A stretch of DNA of 64,000 nucleotides from Erodium maritimum (GCA_963921825.1 OY997596.1:16001001-16065000), one strand, 5' to 3'. Counted from the stretch's first letter, positions 35,931-47,240 are shown. Notes: generated by a model not told the origin, from the letters alone. Translations and numbers: made by a program.

Positions 35931-37539
35931 ACAAATAAAACAACATATTGTTATTGTACCGGTAATGTAACACTGGCCGTCCAATCTCATGGATGTTACT
36001 GACTAGAGAACGCGCTAGCGTGTAGAGATGGGCACAATCATAGACGAAGCGTCGCCATACTTCGCCAACCAGATCTTCTTCCTCACCTCATTTTAGGCCA
36101 AGCTTATTTTTTGTTGCTATTCGTTGGGGTTTTGCTAGTTATATTTACAGTGTTGGCAGGTGGCGATTTTGATATTGGATTTGTGGATTTGTGGATTCGC
36201 GGGAGCGTCGTCGTCATTTTTAGTGTTGGCCATTGACAGCTTCCCTTTTTCGGTTGTGCTCGGATACAAGTATCGTGAGTCCTTGTTTTTTGAGGTGAGG
36301 ATGGTTGGGAGATCAATGGAGAGGGCTGAAGGAAAATTTCTTGCTGGTGTCGAAAAAGGGATAGGTTCTGATTATTCCCTACTTTTTCAGAAGCTATTCA
36401 TTCTAAATATTCCTGAAGGCTCAAAGGGAAAAAAAGGGTTATTTACGATTTGGTACCCAAATGTTTCGTCCACGAACGATATGGTACCCTTATGTTTCAA
36501 ATAACCAATTTGGTACCCAAATGATTTGTCCACGGACGCAAGTAGCATATTCCGTTAGAAAACTAACGGAATATTCCTCTGAATTAGACATGTGCAGTTA
36601 AGTGGGGTGTGAAATGACGATTTTACCCTTTCTTATTTTAAGCATATAAATTAGATAGACAAAATCACCATTATACCCTTAGTTATAATACAATAAAAAA
36701 TTTAAATTTTTTAAAATTAAAAAATTATAAAAAAAATGAAGTTTTAAATTTTAAAAAATATAAATATTAAAAAAATTAAAAAATACAAAAAATAAAATAT
36801 TAAAAACATTAAATATTAAAATATTTTTTAAAAATTAAAAAATTGGAAATTGAAAAAATAAAATATTAAAATATTAAAAAATAATAAAATAATAAAATTA
36901 AATATTAAATTAAAAAATTAAAAAATAATAAAATAAAATATTTAAAGAATAAGTAAAATATTAAAGAAATTTAAAAAAGGGAAAATTTCATTTTACCACC
37001 CTGACAAACATTTAATTTCAATTTGATACCCTAGCATAAATTTTTATCAGTTTCATACCCTAACCAAACTTTTAATTTCACTTTCATACCCAACCGGGTA
37101 AAATGTCCAAAATACCCCTAACTATTACTCAAAATTTCAAACTCATGTCATTGGTTCAGAATTTGAAAATTAGTGAAATGACAATAATACCCTTCATTGT
37201 TTAGGGTGTTAAAATGAAAATTCCTTCAAAATTTTCAAATTTTACAAAATCAGTTTTTATTTTTATTAATTCACTTTTTATTTTAAAAAAAATCAGTTTT
37301 ATTTATAAAAAATCATTTTTTATATAATTTTTTTTATATTTAATATAAAATTCAACTTTTTATATTAAATACAAAAAAATTGTGTGAGAAACTATTCTAT
37401 GGTCTTGTGGCATTTTATCTCTTATATTCGGGTCTTGAACCCTTAACACTTTTTCATATCTCTTTTATTATCATTGTTTTCCCTTCCCTACTCCTCTTTG
37501 GAATAGGCTTTTATCAATAAAAATTTTGAGCTTATAATT
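35931..37539. other. AT-rich intergenic with degenerate repeats
   Basis: No gene is supported. At 36660-36970 the sequence is almost purely A/T with AAAATATTAAA units. At 36440-36620 and 36975-37210 there are TTTGGTACCC and TTTCATACCC direct repeats around phrases like ATTTTACCC, a style common in plant TIR-element ends, but I could not define ends. The open frame at 36160-36504 has no recognisable domain. Confidence 0.5.
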
Positions 37540-39721
37540 TTTTTGCACAGATATAGATTTTGAAGACATAATGATAGAAGAAAGTTTGACATGGATCTCC
37601 TCCTAGATCACCATGATCCACCAGTAAGGAATATCTCTTGATAAAATGGGGATGTTTCAAGTGGATCAATATCCATATCGTCCCTATTCAAGGTTGGAAG
37701 GCTAAGAAGTTTGAACGAATTGAAAGAAGATTTGGGTCCTTTCTCCTCACGCACCAGAGACTTTGTTAGGTTTCAATTTTCACAGAGGACTTGTTTTGAT
37801 CCATTGTTATTCTAGGGCTAAAGTGAATGAAGTAATCTCTTTTTCTCTTGGAGATGAGACATTCAATGTATGTGTACCCGAAGTCGATCATCTTCTGGTT
37901 CCCCCTTTTCGCCTTCATCTTTCATTCTAGCGACTTTCTCGTCTGAGAGCTCCAAAGAGCTTTTTCCCGATCAGCTTGAAGCCAAGAGTCGCCTGCCTCA
38001 AAGTCCTCAGATGCAGTAAATAATTCAGTTTGCGAGGAGCCGGTTTCAATAAGTATTGCAAGAGAGTGGGTTTTAATAGCAAAGTAAAAGACGATCTTCT
38101 GAGGGATCATCTTAACTCCTTTAAGAGTGGAATCTGAGCCAAAACAGAGTATGGTGCGCAAAGCTTCACCGGTGTTGTCCTTCACTTCATTTTACTGGGG
38201 ATTGATTGCGTTGTATGGTGAATATTGCTTCGTAATCAATGGGGTTTCCATCACAACTGAGAATCAATCAGAGGGTCGTAGGAATCAGGTCTTGAGGATT
38301 CCGGTCAAAAAGGTTTCTCAAGCCTCTGTCAAGCGTAGGCAATCGTGTAGGATTCATCGATCATCTCCAGTGGAATCGGTCGGAGATCAGCCTATATTAG
38401 AGCCTCCCAAAGAGGTTGTGTAAGGGGAAACGAGTCTTGTTGGTTAGGATCAAGTGAGTTCTGTTGTTGCTTCGTAGTTTGAAAATCTCAGTCCGGTAAA
38501 GATTGTTTCAGTTCGCTATCAGGGATAGGTGAGTAAAGCTCCGACTCCGATCAACACCACTGAGATATTCATTTTCAATTTACCTTATGACAAATCGGAG
38601 GACTGGGTTCGTAGATTTTTCGGTCCTTTTGGCGACGTTCTTTCTTGCTCTGTTTTGATGTCTGAATAGAGGTGGCAAGTTGTTCGGTTTCCTCACTTTT
38701 GTGTCGGCGTCAGCTGCATCTATGGCCGTGGATACTTACAATAGTTACAAGGTCGACTGATATGTGTTGTTTTTGCGTTGGCGCGGCCCCCGATCATCTC
38801 TAGTGGGGGCTCTGAGTCTGGGACGGAAGGAACCTTTGCAGGTCAGTTTGAAAACAATGGGACTTTTTTGATCAGAAGTAATTGTTCCAATTCTATTGAA
38901 GATGGCCAGATTGTAGAATGTGTTTATCCGGAGAATTTCTCCGGCACTCGGTGACAACGATTCCTTACGTTTGTATTTCCATGATTCTCGGGTTTTTGAA
39001 TTTTGAATTCCTTCCATGCCTCAGGATAATCCGGATGTGGTGCTTTCTGGAGATTTGGTAACCACATGTAGTGGAGGAATTCTCGGTGTTGATCAGGTCG
39101 TCCAGTGCAATGTGGAATACGATCAGGTCATCGAAGCGGGCTTAGTTTCTGATCGATCAAGTAAGGGCTCATGACAAGGATACATGCTAGAGTATAGGTT
39201 TGGCAGCCCAGGAGTTGACAGTGTTCAACTTCGATCAGGTCCAAGGCTTGGGGACCTAGGCTGTGCAGGTTAATCCGAATGGGTTAGTTGAGGGATTGGT
39301 GGCCCATGGTCTTGGTCCTCCCCCGGGTTCGGATCCTGGATCAGATTTATCGGGATCGGCTGATAGTGGTGTTTCACATAGATTACCCGTTTATGGGCCG
39401 AGGTGGAGGCTTAGGTAGGGAGTTTAGCTGAGGTTCTGGTGGCAAACGGCCTCGGTCCTCCTCCCATGGCTTTGAAACCTTAGAAAGAGACTCTGGTTTC
39501 CAGGAAGCATTCGTCTTCAGGTGTGGTGACTTATACCAAACCTAGAACGAGGTCTATGAGTCAGGAGAGAGCTCGACAACCTGTCCCTTCAACGGTGGAT
39601 TCGTGTAATCGCCCTTTAGGGTCCTAAGGATTTCTTGTCCTTGTTTTTGTTTATGTTTCTTATTTTTCAGGGACTACTCTCCTTAGTTTTAAACAAATTT
39701 TTCTACGTTGATAAAAAAAAC
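37540..39721 (+). pseudogene. LINE ORF1-like relic with RRM domain
   Basis: A heavily broken plus-strand frame is present. At about 38560-38760 it shows an RNA-recognition motif: RNP2-like IFIFNLPYDKSEDWVRRFFG, then a stop and frameshift, then RNP1-like KLFGFLTFVSASAASMAVDT. The region ends with GTTGATAAAAAAAAC at 39706-39721, a likely non-LTR poly(A) end. RRM-type ORF1 is common in plant L1 elements, but no endonuclease or RT is present, so this would be an internally deleted copy. A decayed host RRM gene is the alternative. Confidence 0.5.
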
Positions 39722-40077
39722 AGGTCTCAAACATTTGGCATTTTGACAAGGATTCAGAAGATCGTATTTGTGACTCAAAGGAAGGCATGCCTGGGTTAGA
39801 GGCAACTCCTTTTTTTATTTATTGTTACGGCTCCTTTGGAGAACGTTTTTCTTGTTGGTAAGGTCTTGTGGCAGTTTCAGATCATCAAGAGGTTTAAGAG
39901 AATTATGTTTGTATTTCATTTTCTTAGTACTCAATTTCAATTTCATTCTCTTATGTATTTTATGGAGAGTTGTTCCTCTATGTTAGGAACCTTGTAAGTG
40001 TATATTTTTTGGAGCTCCCTACTTTCTGTTTTTGGAAATTAGTGGATTTATAAAACATCTTCGATCAAATAAAAAAA
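39722..40077 (+). mobile_element. Probable LINE 3' tail
   Basis: This is a non-coding T-rich stretch ending in TTCGATCAAATAAAAAAAGG, similar in style to the other LINE tails in the window. Nothing else is recognised in it. Confidence 0.35.
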
Positions 40078-40727
40078 GGATAGTTCCATCACATTATCCT
40101 TAACTTTCATATTCTATTTAGAGTACCTTGAATTTTTGCGTGTCACCTCAGTACTCTAAATATTTATTTGCCTCAGTTTAATACCCAACGTTAACTTTCC
40201 GTCCATTTTTGAACGGAAAATCGTCATATGACTTGCACATGACTCCAATTTTTTTGAAAATCCAATAATACCTTATACCCTCGTTCCTCAATACCCTTAT
40301 CTTGCTTGTCCTCATATAGCTTTGCATTTCCTCGCTTGAAAAAGAAAATTAGAAACAACAAACGGAGCAGCCACGACCGGGACCTCAAAGAGCTTGGACA
40401 GAGAAGCTCCAGCACGACATGAGCCAAAGTCAACGCTCCAAAGTTGGCCGAGAGCACTAGGCCGACAAGCCCCATATCTGAGTCGTGAAAGTAGGTTGAG
40501 TCGAAGTCGAAACGGCCGACACGAGGCTATGGGGAGGATGAAGTTTGCCGTTGTGGACTCATCTCCGCTGCTCCTCCGCCTCCGGGTGGAAAATCAAACA
40601 GAATGTTAACATTGAGTACTAAATTGAGACAAACAAAATTTTGGAATAGCGAGACGACACAAAGAAGATCTAGAGTATTCTAAATAGAATCCAAAAAATT
40701 TAGGATACTGAGATACAATCATCCCCC
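40078..40727. mobile_element. TIR element with ~150-bp inverted repeats (MULE-like)
   Basis: The left ~130 bp and the complement of the right ~130 bp align: TTCTATTTAGAGTAC with TTCTATTTAGAATAC, CCTCAGTTTAATACCCAACG with TCTCAATTTAGTACTCAATG, and GTTAACTTTCCGT with GTTAACATTCTGT. The long inverted repeats with a ~330-bp unrelated, GC-richer interior fit a non-autonomous Mutator-like element. I did not find a clear 9-bp target duplication. The short frames inside may be captured sequence but are not identified. Confidence 0.65.
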
Positions 40728-41244
40728 AAAAATGGACTTTTCTTATATGTTCATTGATTTTTTCATTAGTCTCTACTAGTGTTTTGCTAAAAGTGAAAAA
40801 TAGCGTCACTTTCCTATTTTCAGTGCATAAATGCAAGCTTTTGTTTTAATCTCAACAGATATATCCATCGGATTTTGATTGATTTTTATCGAGTTTATTA
40901 AGTTGGAAAATGGTCGAATTTGATCAACTCAATCGAAATTCAGTCAACTGATTTTCATATAAAAATCTCAAATGTATGTGCATAATTTTAGCGCATAGAA
41001 TGATTGAGCATTATTTGTTCTCTCAATGAATTTCGATTAACTCAAGTTGTAGAGCTTTGATTACTAACATGAATGATGTGTTACTCTTAGTTAGTTCACT
41101 TAAATCAATCTGTAACTTCTCAGCTAACATATTCAACACATTTATCTATTAATTCAGCTGAAATTAGTAGGATATTTTATGGCTGTTGCCATTTTAGGCA
41201 TACTTATTAAGTATATTAACAAATGCAGTGTATGACAACACCAA
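40728..41244. other. Intergenic, nothing recognised
   Basis: AT-rich DNA with no reading frame or repeat that I can support. It leads into the tRNA-Gly gene. Confidence 0.5.
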
Positions 41245-41315
41245 GCACCAGTGGTCTAGTGGTAGAATAGTACCCTGCCACGGTACAGACCCGGGTTCGA
41301 TTCCCGGCTGGTGCA
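41245..41315 (+). tRNA. tRNA-Gly (anticodon GCC)
   Basis: A 71-nt cloverleaf with a perfect acceptor stem GCACCAG/CTGGTGC is present. The A box is TGGTCTAGTGG, the anticodon loop is CTGCCAC with GCC, and the B box is GGGTTCGATTCCC. The discriminator base is A. CAA motifs lie just upstream (TGACAACACCAA). It closely resembles conserved plant tRNA-Gly(GCC) and is probably functional. Confidence 0.95.
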
Positions 41316-41490
41316 TCTCTAATTCTAGCTGTGATGATGTGTGCGCCGCTTTGTGATGGATGGGTCTGTCACAGTTGCCTGTTTTCAGGCTAAATTGGCG
41401 CTTCTGAGCTTTGAATAAGAATAAACTCCTTTTTTGGTTCCAAGAGAATTGATTTTTTAAACCATTGGTTTATATGAACCAACACTGCAG

Positions 41491-41580
41491 GCAACCTGAC
41501 TTGGTAATAGATATACTGAAACAGTGGAAGGAGGTAGAGTACATTCCAGAACAGGATAGGGAGCAGTTTGATGCTATATT
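41491..41580 (+). pseudogene. Possible orphan exon of an unidentified gene
   Basis: After an acceptor-like ACACTGCAG at 41482-41490, the frame QPDLVIDILKQWKEVEYIPE continues as QDREQFDAI before a T-run and a stop. Its composition looks like ordinary protein, unlike the surroundings, but I do not recognise the family. No donor site or neighbouring exon is evident, so it may be a captured or degraded gene fragment. Confidence 0.3.
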
Positions 41581-41819
41581 GTTTTTTTTTATCAGCGATG
41601 TAAACATATAATATACGCAATTTTTTTTTGATCAGAAAAGCATATATAAAAGCTCAATATATACTCAATTGTTTTTTGATCGGCAAAACAAATTTAAATT
41701 AAATGCTCTCTGAAGTGAAGAGCAAGTGAAGTGATACAAGGTAAAGAGCATTCCACAAAGGAACCTCAAACAAGGACCCTCAACAAACCGAGGGAATTAC
41801 AACAGGAAAGCCATTTCAA

Positions 41820-41966
41820 GGATTACCACCAGAATTACAAGGATTACCACCTGAATTACAAGGATTACCAACTGAATTACAAGGATTACAAATTGAATTA
41901 CAAGGATTACCACCAAAATTACAAGGATTACCTACTGAATTACAAGGATTACCAACTAGAAAATAA
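41820..41966. repeat. 21-bp tandem repeat, 7 copies
   Basis: Seven units of GGATTACCACCTGAATTACAA type are present, the last one diverged. The period is divisible by three, so every frame through the array is open (for example repeated KDYHLNY or GLPPELQ). No coding role is claimed. Confidence 0.93.
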
Positions 41967-41999
41967 GGAGAACCAACTAAAACCACACCAACCAACCAA

Positions 42000-43450
42000 A
42001 GGATTACCAACAGAAGCCACATCAACCAACCAAGAATTTCCACCAAGAAATCCAAGAATCAACCAGACCAACTAGCCCCTACCCTTACTGGAAAAGCAAT
42101 TAAACACATCTCGATTAAGTAGCAATCCTCACAGTGAGGTTGAAATACTAGAAGCCTGCGGCCAGCACCGCTAGAGGCAGAGACAAACCCTAAGTATATT
42201 AGACTACGACCTAAGCTTCAAAGCAGTGACAACAACTCCCAAAGGACTCGCCGACGGTCAACACCATCCCGGCGAGCTCGAATCCAACTTGGTCGAGAAG
42301 AGAGAAGCTTAAGCCAAAGAAAAGCATAAAAGGGAAGGGGGAAGCTTAACCAAAAGAGTAGGGGGAAAAAACTTGGAAGAGCAACATACCAGAACACCAA
42401 CCGGCACTCTTGCCTGGTCTTTCTGACGACGTCGGCCAGGAGGAAGGAGTGCAAACAAAGGAGACCGGTATTTCTACCTGAGCTGAGACCGAATGGGGTT
42501 GCGGTACGAGCCCTCCAAGCTGGCCGGTTGAAGAAGGCGCTGGAAGCTAAAAAGAGCCGGAACCAGAGTAGAAAACACAAAACCAAGGCTGGGCCCAAAA
42601 CAGTCAACGACCCATAACCCGGGCCCAACTCTCCATCAGAAACTGAGGCCCAAGCCTGAAACACCTATCAACCCGAAACAGCGCAAACCCTAACCTGTTT
42701 CCCAGCCTCACCTATGATCCTTACCGGAACAGATCCAGGGCAAGGTCGAAGGGAGACCAAGGAACACCGGGAAGTCACCCGAGGTTGAAGAAGCCTATGC
42801 CAATCTGAATCACCAGAAAAACAGCTTCCCACATCCAATACTTCAAAAACACCCAAGCAAGGCAAGGAATCAGCACCGAATCAGACCGAAGGCGACAAGG
42901 ACGAGCAGAGCGTGAAGCGAGCACCAGAAATCAACAAAGAATTGCGCCGATCTGAACCACCAGAAGCAGCTTCCCACACCCGAATCTTCAGAAGACTCCA
43001 ACGAGAACCCAAAACGAACCAGACGGAGTCGATAGAGAGGGGATCGCCGGAAAGATCTCAGATCTGGAGAGCCCAAATCCAGATCGACCCACTCCACCTC
43101 CGGACCCAACGAATCCTGAGAGAACCACGCTCATCCTCTCAGAAAGACGAGGAAAAGCTTCTCTCCACGGAAGTTGCAGCCGACATCGGAGAAAGGGAGT
43201 GAGCCACGGTCGAGGCCAAAGAGGGGAAAAGAACAAAAAAGCGAGAAGATAGGGGAGAAGGTTTGAAACAGAGAGTCCCTCGCCAGCGAGGACAACGGCC
43301 GTGGCCGAGGCCTCACCGGCGAGGGCGAGAAAGAGGGGAACGGCGGGGATGCAAAACTAGGGTTTGGGAGGCGAGAAGTCTAGAGAGAAAAAGTCTTTGA
43401 TTTACGGGTTTGATGTTTTCACCAGTGGCGGAGGTTAGAGTTCTGTAAGC
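42000..43450 (-). mobile_element. GC-rich block, possible non-LTR element leader
   Basis: Several overlapping minus-strand frames are open, but none shows a known domain. The far end (43380-43200) is CT-rich and resembles a plant 5' leader (TCTCTCTAGACTTCTCG, then an AAACCCTAG). Minus-strand A-rich ends occur further down near 41685 and 41640. A LINE-like element in minus orientation is possible but not proven. Confidence 0.3.
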
Positions 43451-43710
43451 AGTTCATATACTCAACCTTTTGAGAAGAAAAAAAAGAGGGCAAGATTACC
43501 TAAAGGGTGTTGGAAGAACAAAGGTAGAGTCCATAAAATGGTAACTCAAGACAGGGAACAAACCCAATTATTAGAGGTCGGTACACATACAAGGAGGGGT
43601 ATCGAGCCTTAACATGGGTAAATGGTCGGTAGTGGCCATCGGGGGTAATGATTTTCCTGTGGCGGTATTTGTCGGGTAATTTACAGGTTGCAGATAATCT
43701 TCGTAAAAGC

Positions 43711-43882
43711 AATAGTGGGTTGCTGAGTTGAGAACATGATCTCTGTTTGAGGTTTCCCTACGTGATCGGGTAATTGGGGTATTGAGGTTGTGAGAAATAG
43801 TGGCTTGCGGAGTTGAGAATATGATCCCCATTCAAGGTTTCCCTTATGTAAGCGAGTATTTGTGGTATTGATAGTGTGAGCA
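43711..43882. repeat. Two ~86-bp tandem copies
   Basis: AATAGTGGGTTGCTGAGTTG at 43711 recurs as AATAGTGGCTTGCGGAGTTG at 43797. The copies keep similar order through a GAGGTTTCCCT-like block and a GGTATTGA block. They lie in LTR-like sequence before the chromovirus-like pol. Confidence 0.7.
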
Positions 43883-44100
43883 GTGTGACATTTTGATATC
43901 AGGTTTTGAGGTAGTGAACGCCCTGGCTAGATTGGTAAGTCGTTAGTGCTTTACTTGTATGCCATAATCGAACGGGTGTCCGTGAAGGTGAGCATAACGC
44001 TCATCCCCTTTACTACTTTTCCCGCAGGGGACGAGTAGCGAACACTGTTTTGGTTGCGGAAAGTTATAAGTGAATGCATAGAGGACCGTGTGGGGGTTGC
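43883..44100 (+). mobile_element. LTR-like fragment of the chromovirus-like element
   Basis: GTGAGCATAACGCTCATCCCC followed by CTTTTCCCGCAGGGG at 43988-44030 matches the hairpin and acceptor-like motif of the other gypsy LTRs. No complete LTR or clear primer site follows, although a TTTTGATATCAGG at 43891 is vaguely primer-site-like. The 5' end of this element is therefore truncated or rearranged. Confidence 0.45.
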
Positions 44101-44660
44101 ACTAGACCTTACCGGAGTGAATAATGGAGTGGTTGTTTGGTCTCTGATTTGGGCGTCAGTTTTATTGGATACCGGGGTGTCACACTCGTTGCTTCGTCGA
44201 GTTGTGCTGAGATGTTGGGGCTGAGTTTAGAGCCGTTGAGTCCACCCATGCGTCAGGATACGCCGGTTGGGGGTGATGTGGTGTTGACTAGGGTCTGTCG
44301 TGCCGGTGGAGTTAGAGAAGTGAACCGATACAGGAGGTTCGAGAGAGGGCTCAAGAGCCCTGATGCTGGATCGAGTCCTCACCCCGAGGATTCGGGTACG
44401 TTCAGAGTTGGTAGGCACGACGACGGTAGTGGAGCGAGGTCTTAGAGAGACTACGAGGATCAGTGATGATCGGCAGCGACTGAGCTTGTGCGTGTATCCG
44501 TGGGAAGGATACTTACGAAATGACAACCTTTGACGTAAACTTGGGAATGGATTGGCTGGCGAAGTACCGAGCCAATAACAAATGTCACATACGACGAGTG
44601 ACGGTGTAAACAGGCAACACGAAAGTTTCGTGTATTCTGGGCAGTAGGAGCGGAGTTCTC
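44100..44660 (+). pseudogene. Chromovirus-like protease region, frameshifted
   Basis: A VLLDTGVSHS active-site segment at about 44158-44187 is followed, after a frameshift, by CAEMLGLSLEPL and TPVGGDVVLTRVCR. A later TTFDVNLGMDWLAKYRANNK-type segment at about 44523-44582 is characteristic of plant gypsy pol just before RT. Gag is absent upstream. Several frame changes make it non-functional. Confidence 0.8.
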
Positions 44661-46040
44661 TTGTCGGCGTTGTCCGCAGTGGAGGAAGTATCGGTCGTGC
44701 AGAGCCGAGAGTTACCGCGAGTGGTGTGCGAGTTCCTCGAGGTCTTTCCTGAGGAGTTGAGCGGGTTGCCACCAAAACGTGAGGTGGAGTTCAGGATTGA
44801 CCTGGTGCCGGGAACGACAGCGATATCGATGGCGCCTTACAGGTTTGCGCCGGCAGAGTTGACCGAGCTAAAGCGTCAGCTCGAGGAGCTTTAGGAGAAG
44901 GGATTTATCCGTCCGAGCGTATCGTCGTGGGGAGCACCAGCACTCTTCGTGAAGAAGAAGAAGAGTGGAGAGCTTCGGATGTGTATAGATTACCAGAAGC
45001 TGAACCGGGTTACGGTGAAGAACCGATACCCGATGCCGAGGATTGATGACTTGTTCGACCAATTGAGAGGGTCGACCTGTTTCTCGAAGATCGATCTGCG
45101 ATCCGGATATTACCAGTTGCGAGTCCGAGAGGGGGACGTCGCAAAGACTGCATTCCGGACACGCTATGGGCATTACGAGTTCTTGGTGATGCCATTTGGA
45201 CTGACGAACGCACCTGCAGCGTTCATGGATCTGATGAACAGTATATTCCGGTCATTCTTAGATCAGTTTGTGGTGGTGTTCGTAGACGACATCTTGATCT
45301 ACTCGCAGAACGAAGCGGCACATGAGGGACATCTGAGGACTGTTCTGACTCTACTGCGCACGCATCAGCTATACGCCAACTTGGAGAAGTGCGAGTTCTG
45401 GATCGCTGAGGTGAAATTCCTCGGTCACATTGTATCCCGCGACGGTATACTGGTCGATCCGTCGAAGATCGACGCGGTTTTGAAGTGGGCACGGCACACG
45501 AGTGTCTTCGAGATCCGCAGCTTTCTGGGGTTGGCAGGCTAGTATCGGCGGTTTGTCCAGGACTTTGAGCGACTAGCCGCGCTGATGACTCTATTGACGC
45601 GCAAGGGAGTCGGGTTTGTGTGGACAGAGGATTGTGAACGTGCGTTCACGGAGCTGAAGGCTCGTCTGACTACCGCTCCAGTGTTGATAGTGCTAGAGCG
45701 CGGGGTCGGGTATGAGGTCTATTGTGACGCGATGCAGTTGGGTAGAGTTGTTGCTTATGGCTCCAGGCGGTGGAAGACGCACGAGCACAACTATCCTACC
45801 CATGACCCGGAATTAGCAGCAGTAGTGTTCGCGCGGAAAGGCTGGCGGTATTATCTATATGGCGAGAGATTTCAGGTGTTCTCGGGTCACAAGAGCCTTG
45901 AGTACATATTTTCCCAACGAGACCTGAACATGCGCCAACGGCGATGGATGGAACTACTGAGGAGTACGACTTTGAGCTACTCTACCATTCGGGTAAGGCG
46001 AATGTGAGTGCCGACGCCCTGAGTAAGAAGCCGATGTCGT
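44661..46040 (+). pseudogene. Chromovirus-like RT and RNase H, two amber stops
   Basis: One frame runs from 44661 to 46007 with only two TAG codons (44892-44894 and 45540-45542). Order: [20 protein letters not shown], then [64 protein letters not shown], catalytic [27 protein letters not shown], then RNase H with YCDAMQLGR and [23 protein letters not shown]-like end lies near 46010. The best fit is a plant chromovirus, perhaps Tekay/Del. It is the best preserved gypsy pol in the window. Confidence 0.92.
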
Positions 46041-47240
46041 GTCCTGCTAGCATCTCAGACCGGGAGTGGGACATGATGGGAGAGCTAGGCACGCTCGGGT
46101 TGAGCTAGAAGAGATTACCGGCGGCGTGGCCACGTGCTTCTTGGTGGCTCAGCCCACCCGGCTTGGCCGGGGGATAGAGGCACAGTCGGTGGATGTCGAG
46201 ACGACAGAGATCCGGGAGAGAGTTGCCGGCGGTGTTGACGCCGAGGGCTGGGATCGTCGTGCTAATTGGGAGTTACGGTATCGCGGAGGTTTGTTCGTAC
46301 CGAGTAACGGTGGAGGCGACGAGCTGTGAGAGTCGCACAATTCGCGTCTGACAGTGCACGTGGGTAACACTAAGAGGAGCGCGACATCAGGCGACATATC
46401 TAGTGGAGCGGGATGCGGAGAGCGGGTGCAGAGTTGGTATCGCGGTGCCCCACTTGTCAGCAGGTGAGAGCGGAACATCAGCGTCTCGTTGGGTTATTGC
46501 AGCCACTGCCGGTTGCACAGTGGAAATGGGGGCACGTCACGATGGATTTCGTGAGCGGTTAGCCGAGTTCGCCTACAACAACATCTTTTAGGCCAGTATC
46601 ATGAAGGCACCGTTCGAAGCGTTGTATTGTAGGTCGTGTCGATCGCTCATGTGTTGGGCAGAAGTGAGGAATAAGAGTTTACTGGGTCTAGAACTGGTCC
46701 GAGAGACAGCTGAGTTGGTCGTGCCGAAGCGTGAGCTGTGGAAGACCGCGCAGAGTCAGCAGGAGCTATGCTGACTAACGACGCCGACCTCTCGAGTCTG
46801 CAGTCGGTGACCATGTATCCCTAGAGGTGAGTCCGAAAGGTGGACTGGTGCGTTTCAACCGCGGCGGAGGCAAGTTAGCCCCGCGGTGTATCGAGCATTT
46901 CGAGGTCTTGAGTAGAGTGGGAGCAGTTGCATACCGACTTTCACTGCCACCGCAGCTTGGTAATATCCACGCTTCCCAGTTGCGGAAGTAGATGCGGACC
47001 CCTCGCACGTCATTGAATGGGCATATGTCGAGGTAACGGGTGATGTCTCATATAAGGAGAAACCGGTTTGGGAAATAGATCTACAGGAGCAGGTCCCGCG
47101 CGGAAAGGTTATTCGCTTAGAACGGGTGCAGTGGCGGCACAACGAGGCTGAGTCGACTCGGGAGCGCGAGGACGAGGGTCGCGCGAAGTACCCCGATCTG
47201 TACGATTCCTGAGGTACGGTCGTTTTAAATTTCGCGGATG
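46041..47240 (+). pseudogene. Degenerate integrase and chromodomain-like tail
   Basis: Fragments in shifting frames include a CPHLSAGE-like zinc-finger remnant, a WKWGHVTMDFVSG core start, and an integrase C-terminal module VGDHVSLEVSPKGGLVRFNR with APRCIEHFEVLSRVGAVAYR and LSLPPQLGNIHASQLRK. The last ~200 bp show VIRLERVQWRHNEAEST followed by an EDEGRAKYPDLY-like end, typical of the chromodomain-bearing tail of plant chromoviruses. Many stops and deletions are present. Confidence 0.75.

Noticed and set aside
36160-36504. 114-codon frame in the AT-rich interval
   Set aside because: There is no recognisable domain, and its 3' part runs into degenerate GGTACCC-type repeats; coding is not supported.
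42218-43316. Several minus-strand frames of 60-148 codons
   Set aside because: They overlap in different frames of GC-rich sequence, have low-complexity composition and no recognised domain; not annotated as genes.
44661-46007. Endogenous pararetrovirus (caulimovirus-type) RT
   Set aside because: It is flanked by an LTR and polypurine tract, followed by integrase and a chromodomain-like tail, and has the FVDDILIYS and RNase H order of plant Ty3/gypsy.
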